A stretch of 64,000 nucleotides of DNA from Haemophilus parainfluenzae ATCC 33392 (GCF_031191205.1 NZ_CP133470.1:7501-71500), one strand, 5' to 3'; positions 9,870 through 20,011 are shown, counted from the first letter of the stretch. A program made the numbers and translations. The notes: generated by a model from the sequence alone, not told the origin.

Positions 9870-11927
9870 TTAATTCATTTTTTTCGCTTTAGAACGGGAA
9901 ATTCGGGTATCACCCACAATCCAGTCAAAGAATAAAATAATAGCCATCATTACAATAATTAAAATCGAACCGTATGCGATAGCAACACCATATTCACCAT
10001 CTTCTACACGGTTTAAAATATAGGCTGTTGCCACACGTGTATCAGCGGTGACTAAGAAGATAATCGCACTTACGGTGGTCATTGCACGAACAAAGCTTGT
10101 AACCAATGCAGAAAGTAACGCTGGTTTTAACAATGGTAAAACGATAAACCATAATGTTTTCCATGAGCTACCTTTTAAAGAAAGAGACGCTTCATCAAGT
10201 GATTTATCTAATTGTCCAAGACCTGCAATCGCTGCACGCATACCGATTGGTAAATCACGCATTACCATTGAAATGATCACGATAATGCTGGTGCCTGTAA
10301 TGTAAAGTGGCGCATTGTTAAAGGCTAAAATATAAGATACCCCTGCAACAGTTCCTGGTACGGCGAAGCAAAGCATGGTTAAGAACTCAAGAGATTTTTT
10401 ACCTTGGAAATCTTTACGCACCACAATATACGCAATTAATAAACCGAAAAGTGCGGTCAATGGTGCGGCAATTCCTGCGTAGATTAAAGTATTAATCAAT
10501 GATGGCCATGCCCCATCGCTTAAGCCTTGTCCGAATAACATCGCATAGTTTTTCAAGGTTAAGGTGTAATCTACGCCCCAGTTCACCGTGAAACTACCGT
10601 AGAAAATACTGCCGTATAACGCTAAGTTAAAGAGTACCCAGAAACCAAGCATTCCGATGATGGTATATTTCAAGCCGGTTGGTAAATCTTGCACGTCACC
10701 ACGATAGGATTTGCCTGAAACGGTCACATAAGAGCGATTACCAATCCAAATATATTGGATGATAAATACGGCTAATGAGAAGATTAAAAGCATCGAACCT
10801 AAAGTACTTGCTGAAGCATAATCTAATTGTGAGCCGGCAATATAGAAGTAGATTTGTGTCGCGATTACGTCAAAGCTACCACCCAATACTAACGGGTTAC
10901 TAAAGTCCGCTAAGGATTGGATAAACACGATTAAGAATGAGTTTGCCAATGCTGGACGTAGTAATGGGAAAATGATATTGAAGAACGTTTGGTAACGATT
11001 TGCACGTAAGGTGTAAGACGCTTCTTCAATTGATGGATGAACAGATTTTAATGCACCATCTAAAATCATGAATGAAATCGGCGCAAAAGCAAGAATCTGT
11101 GCAATGGCAATCCCGTTGAAACCGTATAACCAGTTATGGTTCTCAAATCCAAATGTTGTGGATAAGAACTCTGTCACATAACCAGAACGGCCAAGCATTA
11201 ATGTTACCCCTAAGCCTACAACGAATGGCGGTGTGACGATTGGTAAAATGGAGAAAATTTTACCAATGAATGCCGTTCTACGTGCAATACGGGTGGTATA
11301 AAGCGCAAATGCCAAACCGAAAATTGTTGATACAATGCCTACAAAACCTGATAAGAATAGCGAGTTACTAATAACACGTACAATATAGCTTTGAGTCAAA
11401 ATTCGCATCACTTGTTGTGGTGCAAAGGTATCACCGTCATAGAACATTGAAACAAAGATGGCCAATGTCGGGTAAACGATGAAGAAGAAAATTAATAAGA
11501 TAATGCAAAGTAAAGAGGCGATAATAAATTTATCCCCTTGCATCACTTTTAATTTTGCGAAAGAAAACGTCGCCAATGCGGTTAAACTCGCGATTAATAC
11601 AATCACTGAATAACCCATGCTGACTTTACAAATTGTTGCACTGACAAAGATAAATAATGTCGCTGCTGCAATAAGATACAGCTCTGCTTTCGCTTGTGTA
11701 TCCTTCGGTAATTTAAGAAGTGGCATCAAACCGTATAAAATAACCGATAAAAACCATAATGCCGTAATATTTAACGAAGACCAACCCATTGCACCTAGGT
11801 ATTCATCGCTTGTGCTTTCAAACAAGCCATAATCTAAAGCGTGGGAAGGCAGAAGAAGAAATGCAATCACTGCAAGAATTATCCAAAAGTTAGCAGATTG
11901 GATAATAGGAAGTTTATTTGCGTTCAT
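9870..11927 (-). CDS. afuB: ABC transporter permease, two fused membrane domains (AfuB-like)
   Basis: A 685-residue protein with two binding-protein-dependent transport domains fused in tandem. It carries an EAA-type loop in each half: EEASYTLRANRYQTFFNIIFPLLRPAL and DEASLSLKGSSWKTLWFIVLPLLKPAL. About 12-15 hydrophobic segments are visible, including an N-terminal block absent from shorter FbpB proteins. I place the start at the ATG at 11927, because GAGG lies 5 bases before it; an ATG four codons upstream lacks this. It forms the membrane channel for the two binding proteins encoded upstream and the ATPase downstream. Confidence 0.88.
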   Translation of the reverse strand: MNANKLPIIQSANFWIILAVIAFLLLPSHALDYGLFESTSDEYLGAMGWSSLNITALWFLSVILYGLMPLLKLPKDTQAKAELYLIAAATLFIFVSATICKVSMGYSVIVLIASLTALATFSFAKLKVMQGDKFIIASLLCIILLIFFFIVYPTLAIFVSMFYDGDTFAPQQVMRILTQSYIVRVISNSLFLSGFVGIVSTIFGLAFALYTTRIARRTAFIGKIFSILPIVTPPFVVGLGVTLMLGRSGYVTEFLSTTFGFENHNWLYGFNGIAIAQILAFAPISFMILDGALKSVHPSIEEASYTLRANRYQTFFNIIFPLLRPALANSFLIVFIQSLADFSNPLVLGGSFDVIATQIYFYIAGSQLDYASASTLGSMLLIFSLAVFIIQYIWIGNRSYVTVSGKSYRGDVQDLPTGLKYTIIGMLGFWVLFNLALYGSIFYGSFTVNWGVDYTLTLKNYAMLFGQGLSDGAWPSLINTLIYAGIAAPLTALFGLLIAYIVVRKDFQGKKSLEFLTMLCFAVPGTVAGVSYILAFNNAPLYITGTSIIVIISMVMRDLPIGMRAAIAGLGQLDKSLDEASLSLKGSSWKTLWFIVLPLLKPALLSALVTSFVRAMTTVSAIIFLVTADTRVATAYILNRVEDGEYGVAIAYGSILIIVMMAIILFFDWIVGDTRISRSKAKKMN

Positions 11928-11950
11928 ACAACCTCGCATAAAAGAAAAAA

Positions 11951-11981
11951 AGCGAAATAATATAATAGCTATTATTTCGCT
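11951..11981 (-). terminator. Attenuating terminator between the second afuA-like gene and afuB
   Basis: AGCGAAATAATA (11951-11962) and TATTATTTCGCT (11970-11981) form a 12-bp stem. On the minus strand it is followed directly by a run of T (TTTTTTTC), just before the afuB start. It should limit permease expression relative to the binding proteins. Confidence 0.85.
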
Positions 11982-11993
11982 ATGTATACATCA

Positions 11994-13031
11994 TTATTTT
12001 GCTAATTTAACATCATCAACCCATTTTGTGATCAAACGTTTACGTAAATCACTTGAGCCGTATTTGTCAAAATCATAATTAATTAAATTGATAGATTTAA
12101 AATCGAGCGCATAAGGTGATTGTTCTGCGGTACTATTGGTTAAAATAGAATACGCTTCCCCTTTTTTCCAGGTTAACTCTTGCGCTTCTTTTGATAACGC
12201 CCAATCCACAAATAATTTCGCATTTTCAAGGTTTCTTGCACCTTTAATAATGCTCACGCCACCAATTTCATAGCCTGTACCTTCACAAGGAACAACTAAT
12301 TCTACTGGTGCGCCTTTGGCTTTCTCTAAAGAATATTCATGTAAAAAACCAATTCCGATTGCGGTTTCACCACGTGCCGTATTACGGGTCGCTGTATTAC
12401 CTGATTTGGTATATTGGGAAACATTTTTATTGAGTTCTTTGAGATATTTGAACGCTTCATCCTCACCCCAAAGTTGGATATAGGTGGCTAATTGTGTATA
12501 ACCCGTACCTGAACTTTGAGGATCTGCTGCTTGGATCTCATTACGATACGCAGGATCAGCTAGATCTTTCCAACATTTTGGTGTCGGCAAATTGAGTTTT
12601 TTCAAACGTTCTGGGTTAATCCCGAAGCCTAATACACCGAGATAAATCGCGGAGGAATAGTTGCCTTTAATTTTAGCGGGATCTCTAAACTGTTCAGGAA
12701 TTTGTGCGAGATTTGGTGACTTATACGCTTCAAGTAAGCCCATTTCACCCGCTTGAGAATGAGGATCAAGCGTACCGCCATACCACACATCCCCTTGAGG
12801 GTTGTCTTTCTCAGCATCAATTTTGGCTAAAATTGTGCCTGTACCACCACGGATAAAACTGGTTTTGATACCATATTTTTTCTCAAAAGCCATGGTTTCT
12901 TGCTCGCACATCGTATTTTGTGCACTACAATAAACCACTAAACGACCTTCTGCAGCAGATGCGTGAGAGCTTAACAACACGCCACCAAATACAACACCAG
13001 AAAGTGCTAAAGCAACGTTAGACATTTTCAT
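11994..13031 (-). CDS. Periplasmic binding protein, AfuA paralogue 2
   Basis: A 345-residue extracytoplasmic binding protein with a signal peptide ending near SSHASAAEG (about residue 27). It is clearly homologous along its whole length to the protein encoded just upstream (13169-14209), sharing RLVVYCSA, KTSFIR, SRNTARGETA-type and PCEGTGYE blocks. At the positions that I recall as the sugar-phosphate contacts of AfuA (mature His205, Asp206, Glu229), it has His231, Glu232 and Glu255, so one ligand is conservatively changed. AGGAG lies 7 bases before the ATG. It probably serves the same AfuBC permease with altered ligand preference; this is an inference. Confidence 0.85.
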   Translation of the reverse strand: MKMSNVALALSGVVFGGVLLSSHASAAEGRLVVYCSAQNTMCEQETMAFEKKYGIKTSFIRGGTGTILAKIDAEKDNPQGDVWYGGTLDPHSQAGEMGLLEAYKSPNLAQIPEQFRDPAKIKGNYSSAIYLGVLGFGINPERLKKLNLPTPKCWKDLADPAYRNEIQAADPQSSGTGYTQLATYIQLWGEDEAFKYLKELNKNVSQYTKSGNTATRNTARGETAIGIGFLHEYSLEKAKGAPVELVVPCEGTGYEIGGVSIIKGARNLENAKLFVDWALSKEAQELTWKKGEAYSILTNSTAEQSPYALDFKSINLINYDFDKYGSSDLRKRLITKWVDDVKLAK

Positions 13032-13122
13032 TGGTCCACTCCTGTGTTTATAAAATAAGATGAGCTAATACGCTCATCGTAGAAACCCACGTAAAAACCT
13101 AGCTAGTGGGGCTAAAATGGTA

Positions 13123-13163
13123 AAAGTGCGGTCAAAAAATCTCATGTTTTTCAACCGCACTTT
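13123..13163 (-). terminator. Uptake-signal-pair terminator between the two tandem binding-protein genes
   Basis: AAAGTGCGGTCAAAAA and TTTTTCAACCGCACTTT form an imperfect stem just after the stop of the first binding-protein gene (13169). It should reduce read-through into the second binding protein and the permease. Confidence 0.75.
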
Positions 13164-13168
13164 AAACA

Positions 13169-14209
13169 CTATTTCGCTAATTTAACGTCTTGAACCCATT
13201 TTTCAATTAAGGCTTTGCGTTGTTCGGTTGCACCGTATTTTTCAAAGTCATAATTGATCAGGTTAAGTTTGTTTGGATCAAACGCTGTTGGCGATTGTTC
13301 CGCGGTGGTGTTGGTTAAGATTTGTAAAGAGTCACCTTGTTTCCACGCTAACTCTTGACCTTCTTTAGATAATGCCCAATCCACGAATAATTTTGCGTTA
13401 TCGATGTTACGCGCACCTTTTAAGATACTTACGCCACCTAACTCATAGCCGGTACCTTCACAAGGCACGACTAATTCCAATGGTGCGCCTTGACGTTTTT
13501 CAAGTGCATAATCATGTAAGAAGCCGATACCTACTGCTGTTTCACCTCGTGCTGCATTACGAGATGGGGTAACACCTGATTTGGTGTATTGAGATACGTT
13601 TGGATGTAATGCTTTTAAGAAATCAAAGGCTTTTTCTTCGCCCCAAAGTTGAACGAAAGTAGCCAATGCAGTGTATGCTGTACCAGCGCTTTGTGGGTCA
13701 GCAATTTGCACTTCACCTTTTAAGCGAGGATCAGTTAAATCTTTCCAGCATTTTGGTACTTCTTTAATACCTAATTTTGCTAAACGCTCGGTATTCACAC
13801 CAAAACCTAAGATACCCATGTAAATCGCAGAAACATAATGTCCTTTGGTTTTTGCTGGATCACGGAAACGTTCAACAATTTCATCAATGTGTTTAGATTT
13901 ATAAGGTTCGATTAAGCCCAATTCAGCTGCTTGTGCTTGAGGGTCGAATGTACCACCAAACCAAACGTCTGCTTGTGGGTTATTTTTTTCCGCTTCAACT
14001 TTTGCAAAAGTACTGCCTGAACCGTTGCGAATAAATGAGGTTTTCACGTCATATTTTTCGCCAAACGCTTTTGTTGTCGTTTCACAAAGAATGTTAGTTG
14101 CACTACAATACACCACTAAACGCCCTTGAGCAATAACAGCCGATGATGTCATGAAGCCTGCAGCTAAAAGTGCGGTTGAAATGGAGAGAGAAATTTTATT
14201 CATTTTCAT
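13169..14209 (-). CDS. afuA: Periplasmic sugar-phosphate binding protein, AfuA
   Basis: A 346-residue binding protein that should deliver phosphorylated hexoses to AfuBC. The signal peptide ends near residue 27 (SSAVIA/QG). With that cleavage, His232, Asp233 and Glu256 become mature His205, Asp206 and Glu229, the residues that I recall as contacting the sugar in A. pleuropneumoniae AfuA. It has no tyrosine pair of the FbpA type, so iron binding is unlikely. It is the promoter-proximal gene of the cluster, with GGAG before the ATG, a CRP-like palindrome 75-90 bases upstream and a terminator after it. That arrangement favours strong expression of the binding protein. Confidence 0.9.
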   Translation of the reverse strand: MKMNKISLSISTALLAAGFMTSSAVIAQGRLVVYCSATNILCETTTKAFGEKYDVKTSFIRNGSGSTFAKVEAEKNNPQADVWFGGTFDPQAQAAELGLIEPYKSKHIDEIVERFRDPAKTKGHYVSAIYMGILGFGVNTERLAKLGIKEVPKCWKDLTDPRLKGEVQIADPQSAGTAYTALATFVQLWGEEKAFDFLKALHPNVSQYTKSGVTPSRNAARGETAVGIGFLHDYALEKRQGAPLELVVPCEGTGYELGGVSILKGARNIDNAKLFVDWALSKEGQELAWKQGDSLQILTNTTAEQSPTAFDPNKLNLINYDFEKYGATEQRKALIEKWVQDVKLAK

Positions 14210-14283
14210 CGTACACTCCTCATAAATAACACTGATGAAATAATAAAAACGAGCACATCGTAAGCGAAAGCGAAAAAAAATTC

Positions 14284-14299
14284 CGTGAAGTACTTCACA
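14284..14299 (-). promoter_or_regulatory. Predicted CRP site upstream of afuA
   Basis: CGTGA-AGTACT-TCACA matches the CRP consensus TGTGA-N6-TCACA at 9 of 10 half-site bases and contains the perfect palindrome GTGAAGTACTTCAC. It lies 75-90 bases before the afuA start codon. udk is on the other side, 95 bases away, but carbon-source control of afu is the more natural reading. Confidence 0.65.
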
Positions 14300-14394
14300 A
14301 ATTTAAAAAATTTAAATAAAAAAGAAAGGTGAATTTAAACTGATTTTTCTTTATAATCCCATTAATTTTTACCTTCCGTTTTTGAGGACGTTCT

Positions 14395-15036
14395 ATGTCA
14401 GACTCATCTTGTATTATCATCGCCATCACAGGGGCATCCGCGTCAGGCAAAAGCTCCATTGCTTCTACCGTTCATAAAGAACTTTGCAACGACTTAGGTT
14501 GTGAAGAAATCGGCATTATTGCTGAAGACAGCTACTATAAAGATCAAAGCCATTTAGAGATGAGTGAGCGAGTAAAAACCAACTATGACCACCCGAGTTC
14601 AATGGACAGAGATTTACTCATTCAGCACTTAAAAGACTTAAAAAACGGAACCGCCGTAGATATTCCAGTCTATAGTTATGTTGATCACACCCGAACAGGC
14701 GAAACCAAGCACTTCACGCCGAAAAAAATTGTGATTTTAGAAGGGATATTATTGCTTACTGATGAGAGAGTTCGCCAATTAGCCGATATTTCTGTCTTCG
14801 TGGATACGCCATCAGACATTTGTTTTATCCGCCGTTTACAACGTGATATGGAAGAACGTGGTCGTTCATTACAATCTGTCATTGACCAATATCGTGCAAC
14901 TGTTCGTCCAATGTTCTTGCAATTTATTGAGCCATCAAAACAATATGCGGATATCGTGATTCCGCGCGGTGGTAAAAACCGTATTGCAATTAATATGTTA
15001 AAAGCTCAAATTCTTCATTTATTAAACCAAAAATAG
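14395..15036 (+). CDS. udk: Uridine kinase
   Basis: Phosphorylates uridine and cytidine to UMP and CMP in pyrimidine salvage. The 213-residue protein has the P-loop GASASGKSS at about residues 15-23, the conserved EDSYYKDQ near residue 45, NYDHPSSMD near residue 64, and the HDRID-equivalent region [13 protein letters not shown]. Length and motifs are those of bacterial Udk. GAGGACG precedes the ATG. dcd follows 8 bases later, so the two pyrimidine genes are co-transcribed. The gene is divergent from afuA. Confidence 0.96.
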   Translation: MSDSSCIIIAITGASASGKSSIASTVHKELCNDLGCEEIGIIAEDSYYKDQSHLEMSERVKTNYDHPSSMDRDLLIQHLKDLKNGTAVDIPVYSYVDHTRTGETKHFTPKKIVILEGILLLTDERVRQLADISVFVDTPSDICFIRRLQRDMEERGRSLQSVIDQYRATVRPMFLQFIEPSKQYADIVIPRGGKNRIAINMLKAQILHLLNQK

Positions 15037-15044
15037 GAAAAATC

Positions 15045-15626
15045 ATGCGTCTTTGCGATACCGATATCGAACGCTATCTAGATGATGGCATTATTTCTTT
15101 AACGCCTCGTCCTGAAAATGACAAAATCAACGGTGCAACCATTGATGTGCGTTTAGGCAATTCATTTCGCGTATTTCGTGAACATTCCGCACCTTATATT
15201 GATTTAAGTGGTCCGAAAGAAGAAGTCTCTGCTCAACTTGAATCAGTGATGAGTGACGAAATTATTATCGGTGATGATGAAGCCTTCTTCTTACATCCAG
15301 GTATGTTGGCATTAGCAACCACATTAGAGTCTGTGAAACTCCCTGCCAATATTATCGGTTGGCTAGATGGTCGTTCTTCACTTGCTCGTTTAGGTTTAAT
15401 GGTACATGTAACCGCACATCGTATCGATCCAGGTTGGGAAGGCAAAATTGTGTTGGAATTCTACAACTCTGGCAAATTACCTTTAGCATTACGTCCAAAT
15501 ATGGTGATTGGTGCTTTAAGTTTTGAAGTGTTAAGTGGTCCAGCTGCTCGCCCGTATACCAGTCGTAAAGATGCCAAATATAAACATCAGCAGAATGCGG
15601 TGGCAAGCCGAATTAATGAGGATTAA
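15045..15626 (+). CDS. dcd: dCTP deaminase
   Basis: Deaminates dCTP to dUTP, the main route to dTTP in enterobacteria and Pasteurellaceae. The 193-residue length matches E. coli Dcd. Family signatures are [17 protein letters not shown] near residue 28, [11 protein letters not shown] near residue 110 (with the catalytic region just after, [19 protein letters not shown]), and the trimer-forming C-terminus. It sits between udk and the AsmA-like gene with only 3 bases to the latter, forming a udk-dcd-asmA-like-sotB operon. Confidence 0.97.
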   Translation: MRLCDTDIERYLDDGIISLTPRPENDKINGATIDVRLGNSFRVFREHSAPYIDLSGPKEEVSAQLESVMSDEIIIGDDEAFFLHPGMLALATTLESVKLPANIIGWLDGRSSLARLGLMVHVTAHRIDPGWEGKIVLEFYNSGKLPLALRPNMVIGALSFEVLSGPAARPYTSRKDAKYKHQQNAVASRINED

Positions 15627-15629
15627 TCC

Positions 15630-16817
15630 ATGAAAAAGATCGCAATTAGCCTGTTGATCGTGCTGTTTGCGATCTTTGCTTTTTTCTATATTCAACTCAA
15701 TCAACTGAAAAACAGCATTGCCGATCATTTAGCGCAATACGATATTCAAGTACATGATTTTTCACTAAGCCTTCTACCTCAACCAACAGTAAATTTATCG
15801 GGTTTGACATACCATCAACTTTCAGCTGAAAACATTGAAGCTAAATTTGCGCTCTTCCCGCTTTTTTCAGGTAACCCGATTTTAGAAGAAGTACAAATCA
15901 CTCATTTTAAACTCAGTGAACAAGCCTTAAACCATACCAATATTCATGGCCGTTTCAGTGATTTCTCACTTAAAAATATTTTTAACCAAAACATTGCGTT
16001 TAAAGGTGAAAGTGCGGTTACTCTTTCTCTTGATAAACCACTTTATGGCACAAACACGCAATATCAATTTGCATTCAGCAAGGGAAATATTAACCTAAAC
16101 CATCAAGGCAAGAATTTGATTCAATTTGTTAATGCCCGTTTAAATCAACAGCCACTCGGTTATATCGAAACGTATATTGATTTTTCAAAACCAGTTAAAA
16201 CCGTCAATGCCTATTTACAACCCGATTGCCAGAATTGTTTAGCGACCTTTAAATTTAGTCATAAAGAGCTGCAAAGTGCGGTCAATTTTTCCGGTAAAAA
16301 TTTCCCAATGGCGCAACTTATCGCCTTGCTAAATTTCCCGAATACATTAACAGGCAATACTGATTTTAATATTCAGCTAGCCCTAACCAATTCAGAACTC
16401 ACCAAAGGGGAATTCTATTTCGATGCTAAAAATGGTGAAATTTTAGGATTGAACTTATTGGATATGGCGGCGCAGTATTTACCAATTAATTACAACAGCG
16501 ATTTAACCTCAAGCAGAAATATGAATACGTCTTATGAGCGTTTAGAATCACGTCTTTCATTCGAAAATCACTTGCTTAAAGTAGATAAAATGAACTTAAA
16601 AACAACCGCACTTTTAGCTGATGGTTCTGGAGCCATTGATTTAGATAATGTACAATGTGATGTCAATTTAACCTTAAGATCCACTAACGAAAAATACAAA
16701 AAATTGGCATTGCCAATTCGCTTTTTCGATAGTTGCTACTCTCCACAATATAAGGTCAATATTGACCAAAACTTTCGTCATCAATTGAAAGAATTAATTA
16801 AAGAGAAATTAAAATAA
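15630..16817 (+). CDS. AsmA-like inner-membrane-anchored protein
   Basis: A 395-residue protein with one N-terminal membrane anchor (about residues 3-24) followed by a periplasmic region. The repeated beta-strand character, the LSLLPQPTVNLSGL segment and the C-terminal GDLRLDNGVM-like block (GSGAIDLDNVQCDVNLTLR) resemble the AsmA family, whose members act in outer-membrane lipid and protein homeostasis. At 395 residues it is shorter than E. coli AsmA (about 617), as expected for the short Pasteurellaceae homologues. Its stop codon overlaps the sotB start by one base (TAATG), so the two are translationally coupled. A specific role is not established. Three uptake signals lie inside the gene. 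Confidence 0.7.
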   Translation: MKKIAISLLIVLFAIFAFFYIQLNQLKNSIADHLAQYDIQVHDFSLSLLPQPTVNLSGLTYHQLSAENIEAKFALFPLFSGNPILEEVQITHFKLSEQALNHTNIHGRFSDFSLKNIFNQNIAFKGESAVTLSLDKPLYGTNTQYQFAFSKGNINLNHQGKNLIQFVNARLNQQPLGYIETYIDFSKPVKTVNAYLQPDCQNCLATFKFSHKELQSAVNFSGKNFPMAQLIALLNFPNTLTGNTDFNIQLALTNSELTKGEFYFDAKNGEILGLNLLDMAAQYLPINYNSDLTSSRNMNTSYERLESRLSFENHLLKVDKMNLKTTALLADGSGAIDLDNVQCDVNLTLRSTNEKYKKLALPIRFFDSCYSPQYKVNIDQNFRHQLKELIKEKLK

Positions 16818-17995
16818 TGTCCTTTTATCAGAAAGCAGAAAGAACCCAATATTGGCGCGTAGTCATCATGGCTTGCGCCGCTTTTATTTTTAATACCACG
16901 GAATTTGTGCCAGTTGCATTACTCACCGATATCGGACAAAGTTTTGATATGCAAAGCTCCGATGTGGGTTTAATGATGACCGTTTATGCTTGGACGGTTA
17001 TGATTATGTCTTTACCCGCCATGCTCGCGACAGGCGATATGGAACGTAAGGGCTTATTGCTGAAACTTTTTGTGATTTTTATCATCGGCCATATTATCTC
17101 GGTCATTGCGTGGAATTATTGGATTCTTCTCATTGCTCGGATGTGTATTGCGGTAGCGCATTCACTCTTCTGGGCAATTACCGCATCATTAGTGATGCGA
17201 GTGGCACCGAAGAATAAGAAAACACAAGCAATTGGTATGCTCGCTATCGGTACATCCCTTGCGACTATTTTGGGCTTACCATTAGGCCGTGTAGTTGGTC
17301 AATTAGTTGGCTGGCGTATTACTTTTGCAATCATTGCTGCATTAGCTGTAGTGGTGATGATATTGATTATGCGTTTATTACCAAATCTACCAAGTAAAAA
17401 TGCCGGCTCACTTTCTAGTCTACCGATTTTGGCAAAACGTCCATTACTCACTGGACTTTATGCCACAACGGTACTTATTGTTTCAGCACACTTTACCGCT
17501 TATACCTACATTGAGCCATTTATGGTTCAAATCGGGCAAATGGATCCTAATCTTACCACGATGATTCTTTTAGTTTTTGGTATTTCAGGTGTGACAGCGA
17601 GTGTGATTTTTAACCGATTATACCGTTTTGGTGCCACACAATTTATTATCCATGCAATTCTGTTATTAGCTATTTCCTTAGGCTTTATGCTTACTTCGGC
17701 TGGCTATACCGCAACAATGTTTGCCTTAGCCTTTATTTGGGGGATAGGAATCTCTTGTATCGGACTCGCATTGCAAATGCGCGTGTTGCAACTTGCTCCC
17801 GATGCAACAGACGTAGCGAGCGCCATTTATTCAGGTATTTTTAATGCGGGTATTGGTGCAGGCGCACTATTTGGTAACCAAATAACACGTCACATTGGTC
17901 TTGAATATATAGGCTTTAGTGGCGCAGCATTAGCGATGATTGCACTCGGCATCTTTGTCTTCTTTAATTTCCGCTATCGCACTCAAAATGCCTAA
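16817..17995 (+). CDS. sotB: Major facilitator superfamily sugar efflux transporter
   Basis: A 392-residue protein with about 12 membrane segments. The start is very characteristic of SotB/YdeA proteins (FIFNTTEFVPVALLTDIGQSF, then VGLMMTVYAWTVMIMSLPAM), and the motif-A-like loop GDMERKGLLLK follows. E. coli SotB exports arabinose and other sugars or sugar analogues, and the homologous H. influenzae gene lies beside the same neighbours. The ATG overlaps the previous stop by one base. A strong bidirectional terminator follows directly. Confidence 0.88.
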   Translation: MSFYQKAERTQYWRVVIMACAAFIFNTTEFVPVALLTDIGQSFDMQSSDVGLMMTVYAWTVMIMSLPAMLATGDMERKGLLLKLFVIFIIGHIISVIAWNYWILLIARMCIAVAHSLFWAITASLVMRVAPKNKKTQAIGMLAIGTSLATILGLPLGRVVGQLVGWRITFAIIAALAVVVMILIMRLLPNLPSKNAGSLSSLPILAKRPLLTGLYATTVLIVSAHFTAYTYIEPFMVQIGQMDPNLTTMILLVFGISGVTASVIFNRLYRFGATQFIIHAILLLAISLGFMLTSAGYTATMFALAFIWGIGISCIGLALQMRVLQLAPDATDVASAIYSGIFNAGIGAGALFGNQITRHIGLEYIGFSGAALAMIALGIFVFFNFRYRTQNA

Positions 17996-17996
17996 A

Positions 17997-18030
17997 AAAA
18001 TGACCGCACTTACTCAAGTGCGGTCATTTT
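17997..18030. terminator. Bidirectional terminator from an inverted uptake-signal pair
   Basis: AAAATGACCGCACTT (17997-18011) and AAGTGCGGTCATTTT (18016-18030) form a perfect 15-bp stem with loop ACTC between the convergent sotB and dppF genes. It is A-rich on one side and T-rich on the other, so it can act on both strands. Confidence 0.92.
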
Positions 18031-18042
18031 CTTTTCTCTTTT

Positions 18043-19026
18043 TTAATCAAGATGGAAGCAAGCAATGAGCTTACCATCAGGATATTTTTCCAATTTAGGC
18101 TGTTCATTTCGACATTTATCGGTCGCTTTCCAACAACGTGGATTAAATGCACAACCTTTTGGTGGATTAATCGGGCTTGGTAATTCTCCCTTTAATTTAA
18201 TCCGCTGACGACGTAATTCAGGCGATAATCTTGGCGTAGCCGAAAGTAACGCTTGTGTATAAGGGTGCTGAGGATTATTAAAGATCTGTGCTTTTGTGCC
18301 CATTTCAACACAGCGACCTAAATACATCACCATCACCTCATCAGCAATATGCTCAACCACCGAAAGATCATGGGAAATAAATACGTAAGATAAACCAAGC
18401 TCAGCTTGCAAATCCATCATCAAATTCAGCACTTGCGCACGAACGGATACGTCTAACGCAGAAACGGGTTCATCCGCCACAACCACATCAGGATTAAGCA
18501 TTAAACCACGAGCAATCGCGATACGCTGACGTTGCCCACCTGAAAACATATGTGGATAGCGATTATAAAACTCTGCACGCAACCCCACTTTTGCCATCAT
18601 GGACAATACTTTTTCTTTACGCTCTTTTGCCGATAGATTGGTATTAATGACTAAGGGCTCTTCCAAAATCGTGCCGATTTTCTTACGCGGATTCAGTGAG
18701 GCATAAGGATTTTGAAACACGATTTGGATTTTCTGACGGCGCAATCCTTTCGTTTCATGATCATTGACTAAGAAATTTTGCCCGTTGTAATACAATTCAC
18801 CTTCAGTCGGTTCTTCTATCATGGTTAAAAGACGACCAAGTGTGGATTTACCACAACCAGATTCCCCCACTACGGCAAGGGTTTTACCACGTTCTAAAGA
18901 AAAAGACACCCCATCTAACGCTTTCACTTGCTGTGTTTTTGCAAACATCCCTTTTTTCACAGGATAATATTTTTTCAGCCCGATAGCATTGAGCAATGGA
19001 GCATTCTCTTGTGCGACATTAGACAT
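18043..19026 (-). CDS. dppF: Peptide ABC transporter ATP-binding protein DppF
   Basis: One of the two ATPases of a dipeptide/heme-type importer, 327 residues. It has Walker [10 protein letters not shown] near residue 54, the signature [15 protein letters not shown], Walker [13 protein letters not shown], and the C-terminal oligopeptide-transport extension with cysteines in [15 protein letters not shown] (some DppD/F proteins hold a [4Fe-4S] cluster there). It starts 8 bases inside the end of dppD, so translation is coupled. The E. coli DppBCDF complex imports dipeptides and heme. In H. influenzae the equivalent works with the binding protein HbpA for glutathione and heme, to my recollection. 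Confidence 0.93.
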   Translation of the reverse strand: MSNVAQENAPLLNAIGLKKYYPVKKGMFAKTQQVKALDGVSFSLERGKTLAVVGESGCGKSTLGRLLTMIEEPTEGELYYNGQNFLVNDHETKGLRRQKIQIVFQNPYASLNPRKKIGTILEEPLVINTNLSAKERKEKVLSMMAKVGLRAEFYNRYPHMFSGGQRQRIAIARGLMLNPDVVVADEPVSALDVSVRAQVLNLMMDLQAELGLSYVFISHDLSVVEHIADEVMVMYLGRCVEMGTKAQIFNNPQHPYTQALLSATPRLSPELRRQRIKLKGELPSPINPPKGCAFNPRCWKATDKCRNEQPKLEKYPDGKLIACFHLD

Positions 19027-20002
19027 TGCTTGGTTCTCCTTGGGTATTTAATGGGGTATGACATTTAACTTGTCGATTTCCTACTTGGCGTAATTCAGGT
19101 TCAACACTTCGACAAAGATCAGTCGCATACGGACAGCGTGGATTTAACAAACAACCTTGTGAGCGATCGTATTTACCTGGTACTACACCGGGCAACGATT
19201 GCAAACGAGATTTACCTTCTGCAAATTCCGGTAAAGAACGCAATAATGCTTGAGTATAGGGATGTTTGGGTTCACGGAAAATATCTTCTGCTCGTCCTTC
19301 TTCTACTACTTGTCCTGCATACATCACAATAATACGATGCGCGGCTTCTGCGACTAACGCAAGATCGTGCGTGATCAGAATTAACGACATGCACTCTTTT
19401 TGCTGTAACTCAAGCAACAAATCTACAATTTGTGCTTGAATAGTCACATCCAGTGCTGTAGTTGGTTCATCTGCAATGAGCAATCTCGGTTTACAAGCTA
19501 TCGCCATAGCAATCATAACGCGTTGGCTCATCCCGCCAGAAAGCTGATGTGGATAGACATCAATACGCGATTCAGGATCAGGAATACCGACTAAGCGTAA
19601 AAGCTCTAAAGTGCGTTCACGGCGTTCTTTTTTGCTCCCACCTTGATGCGCTTTAATGGCTTCCATAATTTGGAAACCCACCGTATAAGCGGGATTTAAG
19701 CTTGTCATTGGATCTTGGAAGATCATGGCGATATCTGCGCCAATCAATTCTTGTTTTTCTTTTGGTGCTAAACTTAAAAGATCTTTTCCTTCAAACGATA
19801 AGCCTTTCGCTGAAACACGACCAGGAAAATCAATTAAGCCCATTACCGCAAGGGAACTTACTGATTTCCCTGAGCCCGACTCGCCAACAATACCTAATAC
19901 TTCACCTTGATTAACTTGATAGCTAATGCGATCCACTGCTTTAAAAGGTGCTTTTTCATCACCAAAGTGAACAGAAAGTTCTTTTACATCTAATAATGCC
20001 AT
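19019..20002 (-). CDS. dppD: Peptide ABC transporter ATP-binding protein DppD
   Basis: The partner ATPase, also 327 residues. It has Walker A GESGSGKS near residue 40, the Q-loop [12 protein letters not shown], the signature [15 protein letters not shown], Walker [13 protein letters not shown], and the cysteine-containing C-terminus [15 protein letters not shown]. It lies 9 bases after dppC and overlaps dppF by 8 bases. DppD and DppF are similar in length and layout but not identical in sequence, the usual heterodimer of this transporter class. Confidence 0.94.
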   Translation of the reverse strand: MALLDVKELSVHFGDEKAPFKAVDRISYQVNQGEVLGIVGESGSGKSVSSLAVMGLIDFPGRVSAKGLSFEGKDLLSLAPKEKQELIGADIAMIFQDPMTSLNPAYTVGFQIMEAIKAHQGGSKKERRERTLELLRLVGIPDPESRIDVYPHQLSGGMSQRVMIAMAIACKPRLLIADEPTTALDVTIQAQIVDLLLELQQKECMSLILITHDLALVAEAAHRIIVMYAGQVVEEGRAEDIFREPKHPYTQALLRSLPEFAEGKSRLQSLPGVVPGKYDRSQGCLLNPRCPYATDLCRSVEPELRQVGNRQVKCHTPLNTQGEPSNV

Positions 20003-20011
20003 TCTGCCCCC

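Noticed and set aside
13169..14209. AfuA proteins as iron(III)-binding proteins
   Set aside because: They lack the Tyr-Tyr pair and the His/Glu ligands of HitA, and instead carry (at least in the first copy) the sugar-phosphate triad.
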